Positions 9,701 through 18,242 of a DNA stretch of 64,000 nucleotides are shown here, piece by piece (within the stretch, counting starts at the first letter, position 1; every line of letters starts with the position of its first letter). The DNA comes from Longitalea luteola. GTDB taxonomy: Bacteria; Bacteroidota; Bacteroidia; Chitinophagales; Chitinophagaceae. The stretch covers positions 274,380 through 338,379 of the forward strand of contig NZ_JAFIQX010000009.1 of assembly GCF_017356035.1 (NCBI RefSeq). The letters are read 5' to 3'. The notes beneath the pieces were generated by a model that was given only the letters and a program-made list of their open reading frames with translations, did not search any database and was not told the origin of the DNA. Made by a program: the position numbers and the translations under genes.

Positions 9701-10241
9701 CGAATGTACCATCGGCTTTGGTCATTACCGAATTGGCTTTGCCCTTTTCATTTACGTTGGCATTTGCCAATGGCTGACCGGTTTCAGACAATACCTTACC
9801 GGTGATCTTTATCGGGGGAAAATTCAACCGTACGGGTTTTTCAACGGTTACAGTAGGAGCCGGCGGGCGGGTAACCACTGTTTCCTTAACAACAACTATG
9901 TTGTTGTTGATGATGGTGTATGACAGGGGCTGGTTCCTGAAACAATGATCCAGCACCTGCTGAACAGAAGCGTTCTTTACATTTATATTGACCTTATCGG
10001 CCTTTTGCAATAACACTTCGCGGTAAACAAACGTATATCCCGTTTGCTTCTTGATCTCCTTAAAGACCTGTTTTAATGAAATGTTCTCACCTGACATGGT
10101 AACCTTTTGGGCATACACGCCTGCGGTAAGATTCAAACAGGTGGCTAATAGAAAAATGGTTAGGTAATTCATTAGGATCAGTTCTTTTCGCCCCACCTTT
10201 ATTTTCTGCAAATAGCGGTGGAGGCAATGAATTAAATACAT
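6765..10241 (-). CDS. SusC/RagA TonB-dependent outer-membrane receptor with STN domain (locus 1)
   Basis: A 1158-residue receptor: long n-region and signal (ending Val-Tyr-Ala-Gln), STN secretin/TonB N-terminal domain (about 45-115), a carboxypeptidase-like domain (about 148-230), a SusC plug with Val-Val-Val-Gly-Tyr-Gly, Leu-Ile-Val-Ile-Asp-Gly-Ile-Pro and Gly-Val-Ile-Leu-Val-Thr-Thr-Lys, then the 22-strand barrel ending in Phe-Gly-Val-Asn-Leu-Gly-Leu. The STN domain normally signals to a FecR anti-sigma factor, and fecR and a sigma gene lie directly upstream. An internal Met (residue 24) is an alternative start; the first Met keeps the long n-region seen in the STN-SusC at 35302-38703. It imports oligosaccharide together with SusD. 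Confidence 0.95.
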   Translation of the reverse strand: MYLIHCLHRYLQKIKVGRKELILMNYLTIFLLATCLNLTAGVYAQKVTMSGENISLKQVFKEIKKQTGYTFVYREVLLQKADKVNINVKNASVQQVLDHCFRNQPLSYTIINNNIVVVKETVVTRPPAPTVTVEKPVRLNFPPIKITGKVLSETGQPLANANVNEKGKANSVMTKADGTFVMMVDGPGSILVISYVGCDDKLVPVGNQTDFVIKLATTQAPMEEQVVVGYGMSKKATVTGALEPVNNRTFESRAVTNPALALQGSTPGLVITRTSSRPGNETLNMQIRGVTSVNGGSPLIVIDGIPVADNNMFYTMNPDDIESVNLLKDGMAAIFGSRAANGVILVTTKRGKGKIKIDYGYNARINTLGIKTPAATMTEYAAMWIEAVNADIKKDYWNWRSMDNLKKMQEGYEGIYSTNEWGDIFIGNANRYDELFATRLSQQHNISVSGSTDRTAFRLSAAYADNRAPLATAYDGRKQYNVRLNYDYKLSEKVKLQTGVTYQKDITSAPSTSLRMELIAWDPALFPAKNPYGQWYANFNVGDRNSTAATTDGGRDIRANDLVRADIKGTAQLLKGLEAEGTVSYQVNQYRMDNYQLTVPTYRWDGTLASKNINTISDIRAQSDNTLYQNYTGLLRYTKSFGGHRIIAMAGINAEKNDYKSLYAYRTNIGNEGVYDLNVAPTDYVEGRGGRNQWGMYSYISRLNYSFRGKYLVELLGRRDGSSRFAPGNKWSNFYDVSAGWVLTNENFIRDLDIPDLNYLKIRGGYGVMGNNVNIGDYDYISDIVMRSTIFGSVASRQTVAQLNRNGLTSNDRTWERVSMTNLGMDLIMYRNRLTARLDVYKKKNDGMLINIIYPAVLGGDAPQTNNGVLEVKGWEAMLGWRDKIGEFSYNVSVNVSDSRNKLVALDGAASPNPGLVAAVEGHPLNSWFMYSTRGFFTDQKMVDLYYNRYQAIARGDIPEQQSGDISLRPGDTRKRDVNGDQIIDQKDIQYKGDNAPHYTFGITLGGAWKGIDFSAFLQGVGEQYVQRTGALAYPFWDKYTNLNASFLGNTWTPENTGARYPRLTVNKDRAKWNYQNNDFMLQNNRYVRLKSLIVGYTLPESIVSRAKLERVRVYFSGNDLFELTSIKDGFDPEQGTDSQLNGYPFMRTWSFGVNLGL

Positions 10242-10251
10242 AAATTTGGAT

Positions 10252-10290
10252 TTAACCCCCTGATGTTGCAGTCAGGGGTGTTGGGGTTAA
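10252..10290 (-). promoter_or_regulatory. leader hairpin next to the susC start
   Basis: TTAACCCC...GGGGTTAA encloses a second 7-bp stem (CCCCTGA/TCAGGGG, 10257-10263 with 10272-10278). In the minus-strand mRNA it ends about 15 nt before the susC AUG at 10241, so it could control translation initiation. The two stems share bases, so they may be alternatives. Confidence 0.5.
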
Positions 10291-10324
10291 ACAATAAGGA
10301 TATCAGCATCATTTATTGCCTTAA

Positions 10325-10376
10325 CCTGAATTCGCCAAACCGCACCGATCGCCTTCGGGGCGGTTTTTCTTTCAGG
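10325..10376 (-). promoter_or_regulatory. nested hairpin between fecR and susC
   Basis: An outer stem (CCTGAA 10325-10330 with TTCAGG 10371-10376) encloses an inner stem (AAACCGC 10337-10343 with GCGGTTT 10360-10366). On the minus-strand RNA the 5' internal loop is A-rich. Plus-strand reading shows a T5 run, but no plus gene precedes it. The same layout lies between fecR and susC at 38754-38812, which suggests a leader or attenuator element. Confidence 0.5.
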
Positions 10377-10380
10377 TTTT

Positions 10381-10532
10381 ACGCTGAACGCCTAACGCAC
10401 AACGCATAACGCTGGTTACGGACATGGCATCGCCATATCGAGTTATAGCTAAACAGTCGTCTATAAATCTCAATGCCTGCGCTTATCGCTGTATTGGCGT
10501 TCAAGCGTTTTGCGTTCCGCGTTCTGCGTTAA
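10381..10532. repeat. AACGC short-period inverted repeat cluster
   Basis: The left arm (10381-10412) is built of AACGC spaced by 2-4 bases; the right arm (10497-10532) is built of GCGTT with similar spacing. The arms enclose an 84-bp core. It fills most of the fecR-susC gap of locus 1. No gene is supported here; a 64-codon frame at 10529-10723 has no recognisable features. Confidence 0.65.
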
Positions 10533-10733
10533 TATTTTTTATATGGATCGTCTTGTGGCTGCAAAAGGATTGAAATAGTGGCAGCCAGACCTGAGTAAAG
10601 TCGTTTGTAATGGATGCCCAATGTAGGGGCGCCTGCTCCATGGTAATAGTGGAGCCTTTCTGGTTCAGTTTTACATTCCCTGTTATGGTTCATAACAGAG
10701 ACGGCCTCAAATAGGATATGCATATAAAAGGGG

Positions 10734-11945
10734 TTATTTTACAATGACCTTTCTTCCCTGGATGCTGAATTTCGCACTGCCTGATTCCTCCAATACTTTC
10801 AACACATCTGATAACCTCGTGTTCCTTGAGATCTCAACAAACAGGGGATCGTTTTTCACTGAGGCGCCCTGATAAACTACCTCTACATCATACCATCTTG
10901 CCAACTGGCGCATGACCGTTCTTACATCGGCATTCTCAAAATGAAATAAACCGTTTTTCCATGCAACCACATCGTCAACATCTGTTTTACGAACCTGGAT
11001 CTGGTTGTTAACAGATTGCTTCGTTCTTGCTGATCCTGCTGGTATCACTGCCTGTTCTCCCGGTCGTAATATGGCTGTCTGGTCATTTACTGCCGACGTT
11101 GACCTGACCGAACCTCCTTTTACGACCTTCACTTTTCCTTCCAGCAAAGTTGTTTTAATGGCGCTTTCGTCATTGTAGGCATTTACATTGAAATGCGTTC
11201 CCAGCACCTCAACCCGCATATCTCCTTTTTCAACAATAAAAGGCATTTTAGGGTTATGCGCTACTTCAAAGTAAACTTCGCCTGTAATTTGTACCCTTCT
11301 TTCATTCCCCCGGAAAGCAATGGGGTAATGAATAGAAGATTGCGCATTCAGCCACACTTTTGAACCATCGGGCAACGCCAGCTGGTATTGTCCGCTTCGC
11401 GGTGTGGCCAGACTGTTCCAGGACAATGGCCCTTCGCCTTTGTTGCTATCATCCGGCGAATACACCAGTTGTCCTTCCTCCGGCTTAAGCACTTCTGCAT
11501 TATCCTGCTTTGCTATCATCCCGTTTGCAGCATTGTCAAGATCGATGGTAGTGCCATCTGCCAGGGTAAGCACTGCTTTATTAGTTCCCGGCGCTACATC
11601 ATTTACCAGTACATCTGTTTTTGCAACACCTGATGCGGCCGGTTGCTTCTTCATTAAATAGTAGCCGGCTCCTGATACAATGATCAGTACGGCGGCCGCA
11701 GTCCACCATGTTCTGCCACGAAATCGTCGAACTGGCGCGTACGGCATTTCTTCCGCGGCTTCGATACTTTGCAGCAAGCTTGTTTCCATGGTCGCCTGCA
11801 CTGATTCTTTTTCTCCTTCCTCCCATTGCAGTTCCCCCGTGTTGATCAGTTCCTGGTACCATGCATCAACAAGCTGCTCTTCAGCTGCGGAAGTTTCTCC
11901 GCTGCTGAACCTTCTCAAAAGATCTGTTGCCAGTTGTTCATTCAT
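10734..11945 (-). CDS. FecR family anti-sigma factor (locus 1)
   Basis: A 403-residue inner-membrane regulator with the start at 11945 (Met-Asn-Glu-Gln). The cytoplasmic N-terminal part has Glu-Glu-Gln-Leu-Val-Asp-Ala-Trp-Tyr, a single membrane helix follows (Trp-Trp-Thr-Ala-Ala-Ala-Val-Leu, about 80-100), then the periplasmic FecR domain (Leu-Pro-Asp-Gly-Ser-Lys-Val-Trp-Leu-Asn-Ala, Gly-Glu-Val-Tyr-Phe-Glu-Val-Ala, Gly-Thr-His-Phe-Asn-Val-Asn-Ala-Tyr) and a C-terminal DUF4974 (Val-Met-Arg-Gln-Leu-Ala-Arg-Trp-Tyr). It should hold the sigma factor encoded 221 bp upstream and release it when the STN domain of the downstream SusC is loaded. Confidence 0.95.
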   Translation of the reverse strand: MNEQLATDLLRRFSSGETSAAEEQLVDAWYQELINTGELQWEEGEKESVQATMETSLLQSIEAAEEMPYAPVRRFRGRTWWTAAAVLIIVSGAGYYLMKKQPAASGVAKTDVLVNDVAPGTNKAVLTLADGTTIDLDNAANGMIAKQDNAEVLKPEEGQLVYSPDDSNKGEGPLSWNSLATPRSGQYQLALPDGSKVWLNAQSSIHYPIAFRGNERRVQITGEVYFEVAHNPKMPFIVEKGDMRVEVLGTHFNVNAYNDESAIKTTLLEGKVKVVKGGSVRSTSAVNDQTAILRPGEQAVIPAGSARTKQSVNNQIQVRKTDVDDVVAWKNGLFHFENADVRTVMRQLARWYDVEVVYQGASVKNDPLFVEISRNTRLSDVLKVLEESGSAKFSIQGRKVIVK

Positions 11946-12006
11946 AAGCGAGCATATTAGAAATTCAGGCAACGTATATACTGTCCGGTGAAAATGTCCG
12001 AGGGGG

Positions 12007-12040
12007 TAAAAAAATTAAAAAAATTTCTTTTTTTTTATTT
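12007..12040 (-). promoter_or_regulatory. A/T-tract upstream of fecR
   Basis: An almost pure A-run/T-run block flanked by C-runs lies 60-95 bp upstream of the fecR start. Similar blocks lie at 19787-19807 and 40140-40163, upstream of the other two fecR genes. It may be an upstream promoter element of a sigma-dependent fecR promoter; this is inferred from position only. Confidence 0.4.
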
Positions 12041-12166
12041 CGCCCCCGGAATACAGGTATATCTTACCCGAATCAGGTAATAAACAAACAATTCGTTCAC
12101 TCACATATATAAAAATATGAAATACAATTGCAGCAATTCAAATAAAAGCAGGCGCAGGAACACCTG

Positions 12167-12760
12167 TTACTTCAACCATTGAATAAGCAGCACCGCCAAG
12201 GTAGTAGCGTTATGGCTTATTGATGTTTTAATAATATGTAAAGCATGTTGAATATGCTTCTTTACCGTTTCATCAGAAATGCCAAGGCGTTCGGCAATTT
12301 CTTTATGGCTAAGATGATGCTTTCGGCTGAGCTGGTATACTTCCCTCATTTTTTGCGGCATTTGATCAACGGCCGACTGAATGACGGTTTGCAACTCTTT
12401 TATTTGTAATTGCGATTCCACATCGGGTGGTTGGTAATGGACAAGCATGTCGGTTAACAGAACCAGGTAATCGCGCCGCGTAATATTCTTCTCTATATAT
12501 TTAATGACACTGTACTTAACACTCGTTTGCAGGTAAGCGGCCAGGGAGCCGGTTATCCTGAGGTCGTGGCGGCGATTCCAGATCGATAAAAAAATGTCCT
12601 GAACCAGATCGGCAGCATCCGTTTTTGATCGAAGCGCTTTTGCAGCAGTTGTAAATAATGCATGCCAGTAACGGCGATAGAGCATGGTAAATGCATCTTT
12701 GTCTCCACCGGCTACCTGCGAGAGTAATATTTCATCGGTATGTATTACTACTGCTTCCAA
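12167..12760 (-). CDS. ECF sigma-70 factor, FecI/Bacteroidota type (locus 1)
   Basis: A 197-residue sigma factor. Region 2 shows Ala-Phe-Thr-Met-Leu-Tyr-Arg-Arg-Tyr-Trp and Asp-Ala-Ala-Asp-Leu-Val-Gln-Asp-Ile-Phe-Leu-Ser-Ile-Trp (residues about 20-65). Region 4 shows Met-Arg-Glu-Val-Tyr-Gln-Leu-Ser-Arg and a helix-turn-helix His-Lys-Glu-Ile-Ala-Glu-Arg-Leu-Gly-Ile-Ser (about 135-180). It would direct RNA polymerase to the locus 1 SusC operon when freed by the FecR downstream. The short hydrophobic tail (Thr-Leu-Ala-Val-Leu-Leu-Ile) is common in this family. Confidence 0.95.
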   Translation of the reverse strand: MEAVVIHTDEILLSQVAGGDKDAFTMLYRRYWHALFTTAAKALRSKTDAADLVQDIFLSIWNRRHDLRITGSLAAYLQTSVKYSVIKYIEKNITRRDYLVLLTDMLVHYQPPDVESQLQIKELQTVIQSAVDQMPQKMREVYQLSRKHHLSHKEIAERLGISDETVKKHIQHALHIIKTSISHNATTLAVLLIQWLK

Positions 12761-12914
12761 TAAGGCCTTGTACTTAGCGCGTAAAAGTAATACAAAAACT
12801 CATAATAGGTAACGCTCTAAAAAGATTATGCATCATATAATCGTTATTTAAGAGATGTGCAACGTACAGGCCTATGGCTTTATTATTTCTGAACAGCCAG
12901 ATATAATAAAAAAA

Positions 12915-12944
12915 GATCCCCTCCCGAGACATCGGAAGGAGATC
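12915..12944 (-). terminator. rho-independent terminator of the 1742-residue protein gene
   Basis: A 13-bp stem (12915-12927 with 12932-12944; two G-T wobbles in the minus-strand RNA) and a 4-base loop are followed in minus orientation by a T7 run and ATTATA. It lies 24 bp after the stop of the large lyase gene. Confidence 0.85.
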
Positions 12945-12967
12945 CTGTTATTGGCTAAACATTTTTA

Positions 12968-15900
12968 TTACAACACGATCAGTTTGGAAATATAAATGCC
13001 ATTTATTTTCAGCAGGTAAATTCCACCTTTTACTTTCCTGTCGAGCTGTACCTGAATAGTACCATTATTATTAGGTAACGTATTCTGATATGCTACTCTG
13101 CCGAACAGGTCGGTAAGGGTAACCTGAATGTTGTTGCCGATCAGGTAATCAGGCGTTTTTACATAGAAACGTCCGTTAAATACCGGATTGGGGTAAGCTA
13201 CTACATCTTCGATAGCATCACCTTCATTGCAATAACCCAGTTTATCGCCATGTTTCAAATGCGCTGCTACTGCACTGGCAGCAATGCAGTCGCTTTTGCC
13301 GTTGTGACAGATCACCACTTTATCGTTGCGGTTGCCACATTGTACATTTATCTTTTTGATGGTGATAGATGCTGTGGTCTGGCATCCCCTGGCATCAGAA
13401 ATCTTCACGGTATATGTACCGGCTGCAGAAAGATTGACAGACTCGGTTGTCTGGTTATTGCTCCACGCATAGGTGTAAGGCGCGGAACCGCCGACCGGTT
13501 TGGCTGTAATGTTCAGCGATGTAGGTCCATACCCGATATAAATGGTATTTTGTTCAATACCTGATCCGTTTACAGCGTATACATCGGGAATGGTGGCTGT
13601 CAACTGTACGGGGTTGGTATCATCACAATCAGTATTGTTCAGTACACCACAGGCTACAAGGGTAGCGGCACCCAGGCCATCGCCATCGTTGTCGGCATAC
13701 ATCAGCTTCGCGTCATCGCAATCTGTATTATTAGCTGCATAACCTTCAGGCGCGGTTGAAACACACAGCATAGCTGTAGCAGCAGAACCGAAACCATCGT
13801 GGTCGGCATCAACATAGTACAATACCGGATGCTGAACTGCTGCATCATTGTCGTTACAGTCGCTGTTGCTGGTTGAATAACCTGCAGGTGCATCGTTCTG
13901 TGCAAATAATACGGCAGCGCCTGCACCGGCGCCATCTGCATCCACGTCAGCGTAAAACGCTTTGTTGATGGTCAGTTGCTGCGAAACAGTGTCAGCATTC
14001 AGGTAATACACATCGCCTGTTGCGGTTGCACTGATGGTAACGATACCCGCTTTTACAACGTGTACTTTTCCATCTACAATCTTAGCAATACTCGTATCTG
14101 AGCTGGTATATTGTACAGGCAATTGTGAACTGGTGGTAGCGCCCGCTTCAAAATCAGCAGCATCAACCATTACCGGTTCCAGTGCGTCGAAATGGATGGT
14201 TTGGGTACCGGCGTTCAACAAATTAAATACAGGGAAATTGTCAACACCTGCATAGCTTACCTGCCAGTTGGTACCGGCCGCAGCCTGCGGTGCGCTCAGG
14301 GTATCAAACACCTTGTCTGAAGAAGCCAGACGCATGGCGGCAGCTGCATCACATTCTGCATTGGCATCGGTTGTATTATAGCCGAAGGTAATATCGGTAG
14401 CAGTAGCGCTGGCCGGTTGAATGCTCCAGCTTCTGTTGATGGCATTGGCTGCATATTGCTGTCCTATTGCCAGATCACCTGCTTTTACATTTGCCGTGAA
14501 TACGGTAGCAGCAGCTGGTTTCACCGTTACCGGGTTGTAGCTGGTAGCAGTTCCGATCCACAATGGTGTAGCCACATTCGCATTTACTTTTTGCGTTATG
14601 GTACCGCTTTGGTTGTCGCCTTTGAAAGCAAACCATTGTGTTGGTGCACCACCGCCTATGAATTTAATGCCGGTTGGTTTAGTACTATAATTACCGGTTG
14701 AAATTATCGTAATGCTGGTAACTACTCCATCGGTGAGGTTAGCAACAGCATAGGTAGGCGCCAGGTTGTTCGACAATGTACCGCCGGTGAAAACCACAGC
14801 CGGAGGGGTTGCATAACCTGCACCACCGTTCCCTACGAATGCATAGGTACCTACTACCGGATTGCTGCCATTAAAGGTTACACCACCCAAACCGGTTGCT
14901 ACGGCTTCGGTACCAGTGAAATCACTGGTGTTGATACTCTGCCCGGCACTGGCTGTGTTCAGGTTCAATGCTTCGGTTGAACCGTCGATGATGCCGGTAT
15001 CACCTACATTGATGCTGATCTTTTGAGTAGCCATATAACGGAAGAGCCGGACCGTAGATCCGAGCTTTAATTTTCCATTCACGTTCACGATCACTTCGTT
15101 ATTGCTGCTGTTCTGGTTGGTAGCCAGGTTAAACTGCGCAGAAGAGCAATCGAGGGTACCATTGATATTATAGGTCATGACACCACCGGTATTTGTATAA
15201 CCCGACAGGCCATACCCGGGGCTGTACCAGCCATGGAAAGAACCGCGCTCATCATTACCATTTATCTTCACCGTTTTGCCGGCATTGATGGTAAGCGTTT
15301 TGGCGCCGGAACCATTGTTCCCGTTCTGCAAGCTCAGGCTGCTCACGGTTGTACCTGCGTAGTTACGCACTTCCATATCCATATCGATCACGATATGCTG
15401 ATTGGAGCTTTGGTTACTGTTGGGTGTGAAACGGGCTATATTCATAACACCATTACCCGTGAACGTGGTTGTTCCGGAGCCGGCTACAAAGACCCTGATA
15501 CCTGAACCGATAGTGGTAACGGCAGAACCTGCAGGCGCACCGAGACGTCCATTGATAGAAAGCGCCGTAGCTTTATTGGTAACAAGACTGAACACACTTC
15601 CTGCAGGAGCGGTTGTGGCAGCCAGCACGCCTGTACCGGTAATTGAAAGATCATTTATCGTAAGCGTATTTGACATGGTATGGGTACCATCAATTACGTA
15701 CAGCCCAGAAACAGTAAGGGCAACCTGTTGTAACAGGGTGCCTCCATTGTATACTGTGCAGTTCTTTGCCTGGCCGGCCGTGCCGGCTAATGTGACCGTG
15801 TGCCCTGCAAGCATGTGAACGTTTTTTGTGTTGTTGGGTGCTGTTGTGGTGGTTCCACTATAGCCGCCGTTCCCATCGGCAATGTTCCAGGTTCCGCCGT

Positions 15901-18196
15901 TCCAGTTCATATTGCCCGATGATACATAATCACCCGCAGCAATGCCCGTAATGGTGAGCGTTTGCGACACATTGGATGCTGCGGCATACGCATCATTACC
16001 TTCCTGTGAGGCGGTAATGGTTACCACACCTGAACCTACGATGCGGATCTTATTGTCAACGATCGTAGCAACGTTCGCATTCGAACTGGTGTAGGTCACT
16101 GGTAATCCTGAGCTGGCAGAAGCACCTGCATCAAAATCCGCGTCGCCTAATTTCTTGGTAGGCAGGGTGCCGAAATTGATGGTTTGCGATTCCAGGCTTC
16201 CTACGAATGACAGCGAGAAACTATTGATCGAAAATGCATTGCTGGCGCCTGTAATGAATACGCGCATGCTTTGCACCCCGGCCTGCAGGGTAAAGGCAGA
16301 TCCTACTGTGATCTCGCGCCAATCCTGCGCACCATTTGAATAAAGAGTTCCGTAAGGTACATTGAACTGGCCCGTCCTGTCGGTTCCATCAAACTCTACT
16401 TTAAGCGCGCCATTGGCAGCCACAGCTGCATACCGCATCTTCAACTTGTAAGTACCTGCAGCAGGCACAGCAACCGTATAGTTGATCCATTCGCCGTTCT
16501 CGAGGTTTGTTACATCGTAACCACCTTCTGAACAGGTTTCAATATCCACTGCTTCGGCAGTTCTGTATTGTCCGCCGGTATTGGCAGCTGTTTTATCATT
16601 GTATGTTTTACCCTGGCCATTGAGCACGAAGTGGTCGAAATTCTCCGCTTCAATTTTGCCGGGCACCATATTCATTTTATACACCCGTTTACCGTTTACA
16701 AACTCAACGGGGTCGCCGGGAGAATTGTCGGGTCTGCGGAAAGTTAAACCGCCCCAGCCTGGAAAATCAACCTGGAATCCCTGTCCTTCCAAACCAGATT
16801 CCCTGGTTGAAATGTCGAACACACGTTGCAGCCATTTGTACCTGTCGGGGCTAAGGCCAACACGATCACGATAGTGCGCCAGCGCCATTTCATGGAAAGG
16901 ATATTCGCTGAATTTGAAATTGGTTCCGCGCAGTAATTTGGTGAATTCCTTTTCTGAATAAGGATTTACTTTCTTCGAGAACCAGCGGCCGCTGCGATCG
17001 CGCCGTTGAATGAACTCACCATTTTCAACAGTGGGCTCCCACGGTGTTGGCTGGTCGGGGAAAGAATAGTGGAGCGACGCATTGTAGCGCATGCCCCATT
17101 CTATACCGAGCAATGGGCGATAGTCGAGGAAACTATACATATCATCGCCCTGGTTCCAGGCAATTTCACACATGGTGTTGATGATTGAAACGCCACTGAT
17201 GGTATGCGACTGGTCCCTGGACGCTTCCTGGCACTGACCGTTTTCCCAAATGTAATTGGCAATTGGTTCATTGTAGCCATAATCAGGCGTTGTGCCAATG
17301 ATATTAGTCGCGCTGAATTCATCGTAATACTCGTATGTAGCCGATGGAGTGGCTGAAGTAGACCGCGGACCAGATGGATAGGGCAGATCATCGGGACGGT
17401 GCGGCATACCCATCATATAACGGAGCGCGCGATCGTACATGATCTCATTATCGAGGAAAATACCCATGGCCATGATACCCCGCATGGCAAAGATACCCTG
17501 GTTACCATGACGGCCCGGATCGCCATTATACATATACCAGTAAAAGGTGGCATCTTCTGCATTGATAGCGGCTGTTGGTTCAACGGTAGTTGAATAACCG
17601 GGATACACCAGCATCGCCTTGAATTTGTTGATGTCGCCCTGTGACCAGCCGGTGTAAGTGCTTTTGATGATCTCGGCGCCTTCCAGCATTTTCCAGATCA
17701 CGCGGCCGGCATCCAACGCCTTGGTACCGTTTGATGAAATGTGGTTGAGGTTTGACCATGCATTGAAGATCTGTACACTTTTCAGCGCATGCCTTTCATC
17801 TCCGGTAATGTACCACATGATGGCATTGTAATAGGAAGCCAATGCATCGTACTTGAATTTTTCATAATTGTAACCAGCTTCTGAAGAAGGTTCTACCAGC
17901 CGGGTAACGCCGGGGCTGCCCTGTACCACATAGTTGTAGCTGGCATAAGGATTTTGAGATAAGTTCTGGAAAGATTTTCTCCAGGGATCACGGCCTGCCT
18001 GCACCATATACTTCATACGTTCCAGGTCAGATTTTTTATGGCTGAGACCGGGATGCGCAAAACTACGCTGGGCAGAAGCCGTTTGATTAAAAGCCATCGT
18101 CAGCAGCAGGACGACAGGCAACATTTGTATGATGATTTTCATCTTTAACCATCTATACAAAGCATAGTATGGAAAAGTCTGGGTAAAGATTTTCAT
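12968..18196 (-). CDS. multidomain T9SS-exported lyase-fold protein with CBM6
   Basis: A 1742-residue secreted protein (alternative start at 18142). After the signal peptide (ending Ala-Ser-Ala-Gln) comes an alginate_lyase-type domain (about 45-505) with Glu-Ala-Ser-Arg-Asp-Gln-Ser-His and Cys-Glu-Ile-Ala-Trp-Asn-Gln-Gly-Asp-Asp, shared with the lyase at 2139-3419. Then follow a CBM6 (about 510-665), an Ig-like repeat (about 667-750), a long Gly/Thr/Asn-rich beta-solenoid-like region (about 755-1240), a second Ig-like repeat (about 1325-1405), MopE-type Ca-binding repeats (Asp-Cys-Asn-Asp-Asn-Asp, Asp-Cys-Asp-Asp; about 1412-1540), a SprB-like domain, a Cys-His-Asn-Gly motif and a T9SS type A tail (about 1665-1742). 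It would be exported to the cell surface to cleave and bind polysaccharide. It follows an orphan sigma/fecR pair. Confidence 0.85.
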   Translation of the reverse strand: MKIFTQTFPYYALYRWLKMKIIIQMLPVVLLLTMAFNQTASAQRSFAHPGLSHKKSDLERMKYMVQAGRDPWRKSFQNLSQNPYASYNYVVQGSPGVTRLVEPSSEAGYNYEKFKYDALASYYNAIMWYITGDERHALKSVQIFNAWSNLNHISSNGTKALDAGRVIWKMLEGAEIIKSTYTGWSQGDINKFKAMLVYPGYSTTVEPTAAINAEDATFYWYMYNGDPGRHGNQGIFAMRGIMAMGIFLDNEIMYDRALRYMMGMPHRPDDLPYPSGPRSTSATPSATYEYYDEFSATNIIGTTPDYGYNEPIANYIWENGQCQEASRDQSHTISGVSIINTMCEIAWNQGDDMYSFLDYRPLLGIEWGMRYNASLHYSFPDQPTPWEPTVENGEFIQRRDRSGRWFSKKVNPYSEKEFTKLLRGTNFKFSEYPFHEMALAHYRDRVGLSPDRYKWLQRVFDISTRESGLEGQGFQVDFPGWGGLTFRRPDNSPGDPVEFVNGKRVYKMNMVPGKIEAENFDHFVLNGQGKTYNDKTAANTGGQYRTAEAVDIETCSEGGYDVTNLENGEWINYTVAVPAAGTYKLKMRYAAVAANGALKVEFDGTDRTGQFNVPYGTLYSNGAQDWREITVGSAFTLQAGVQSMRVFITGASNAFSINSFSLSFVGSLESQTINFGTLPTKKLGDADFDAGASASSGLPVTYTSSNANVATIVDNKIRIVGSGVVTITASQEGNDAYAAASNVSQTLTITGIAAGDYVSSGNMNWNGGTWNIADGNGGYSGTTTTAPNNTKNVHMLAGHTVTLAGTAGQAKNCTVYNGGTLLQQVALTVSGLYVIDGTHTMSNTLTINDLSITGTGVLAATTAPAGSVFSLVTNKATALSINGRLGAPAGSAVTTIGSGIRVFVAGSGTTTFTGNGVMNIARFTPNSNQSSNQHIVIDMDMEVRNYAGTTVSSLSLQNGNNGSGAKTLTINAGKTVKINGNDERGSFHGWYSPGYGLSGYTNTGGVMTYNINGTLDCSSAQFNLATNQNSSNNEVIVNVNGKLKLGSTVRLFRYMATQKISINVGDTGIIDGSTEALNLNTASAGQSINTSDFTGTEAVATGLGGVTFNGSNPVVGTYAFVGNGGAGYATPPAVVFTGGTLSNNLAPTYAVANLTDGVVTSITIISTGNYSTKPTGIKFIGGGAPTQWFAFKGDNQSGTITQKVNANVATPLWIGTATSYNPVTVKPAAATVFTANVKAGDLAIGQQYAANAINRSWSIQPASATATDITFGYNTTDANAECDAAAAMRLASSDKVFDTLSAPQAAAGTNWQVSYAGVDNFPVFNLLNAGTQTIHFDALEPVMVDAADFEAGATTSSQLPVQYTSSDTSIAKIVDGKVHVVKAGIVTISATATGDVYYLNADTVSQQLTINKAFYADVDADGAGAGAAVLFAQNDAPAGYSTSNSDCNDNDAAVQHPVLYYVDADHDGFGSAATAMLCVSTAPEGYAANNTDCDDAKLMYADNDGDGLGAATLVACGVLNNTDCDDTNPVQLTATIPDVYAVNGSGIEQNTIYIGYGPTSLNITAKPVGGSAPYTYAWSNNQTTESVNLSAAGTYTVKISDARGCQTTASITIKKINVQCGNRNDKVVICHNGKSDCIAASAVAAHLKHGDKLGYCNEGDAIEDVVAYPNPVFNGRFYVKTPDYLIGNNIQVTLTDLFGRVAYQNTLPNNNGTIQVQLDRKVKGGIYLLKINGIYISKLIVL

Positions 18197-18242
18197 GGAT
18201 AGATTGACTGTTTAAATTAGGGTAATCGAACTACTGATGGGT

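Noticed and set aside
10325..10376. Plus-strand terminator
   Set aside because: The T-run would suit a plus-strand transcript, but no plus-strand gene precedes it. The nested stems fit a minus-strand leader better.
10529..10723. 64-codon minus-strand frame between fecR and susC
   Set aside because: It has no signal, domain or start context, and partly overlaps a repeat cluster.
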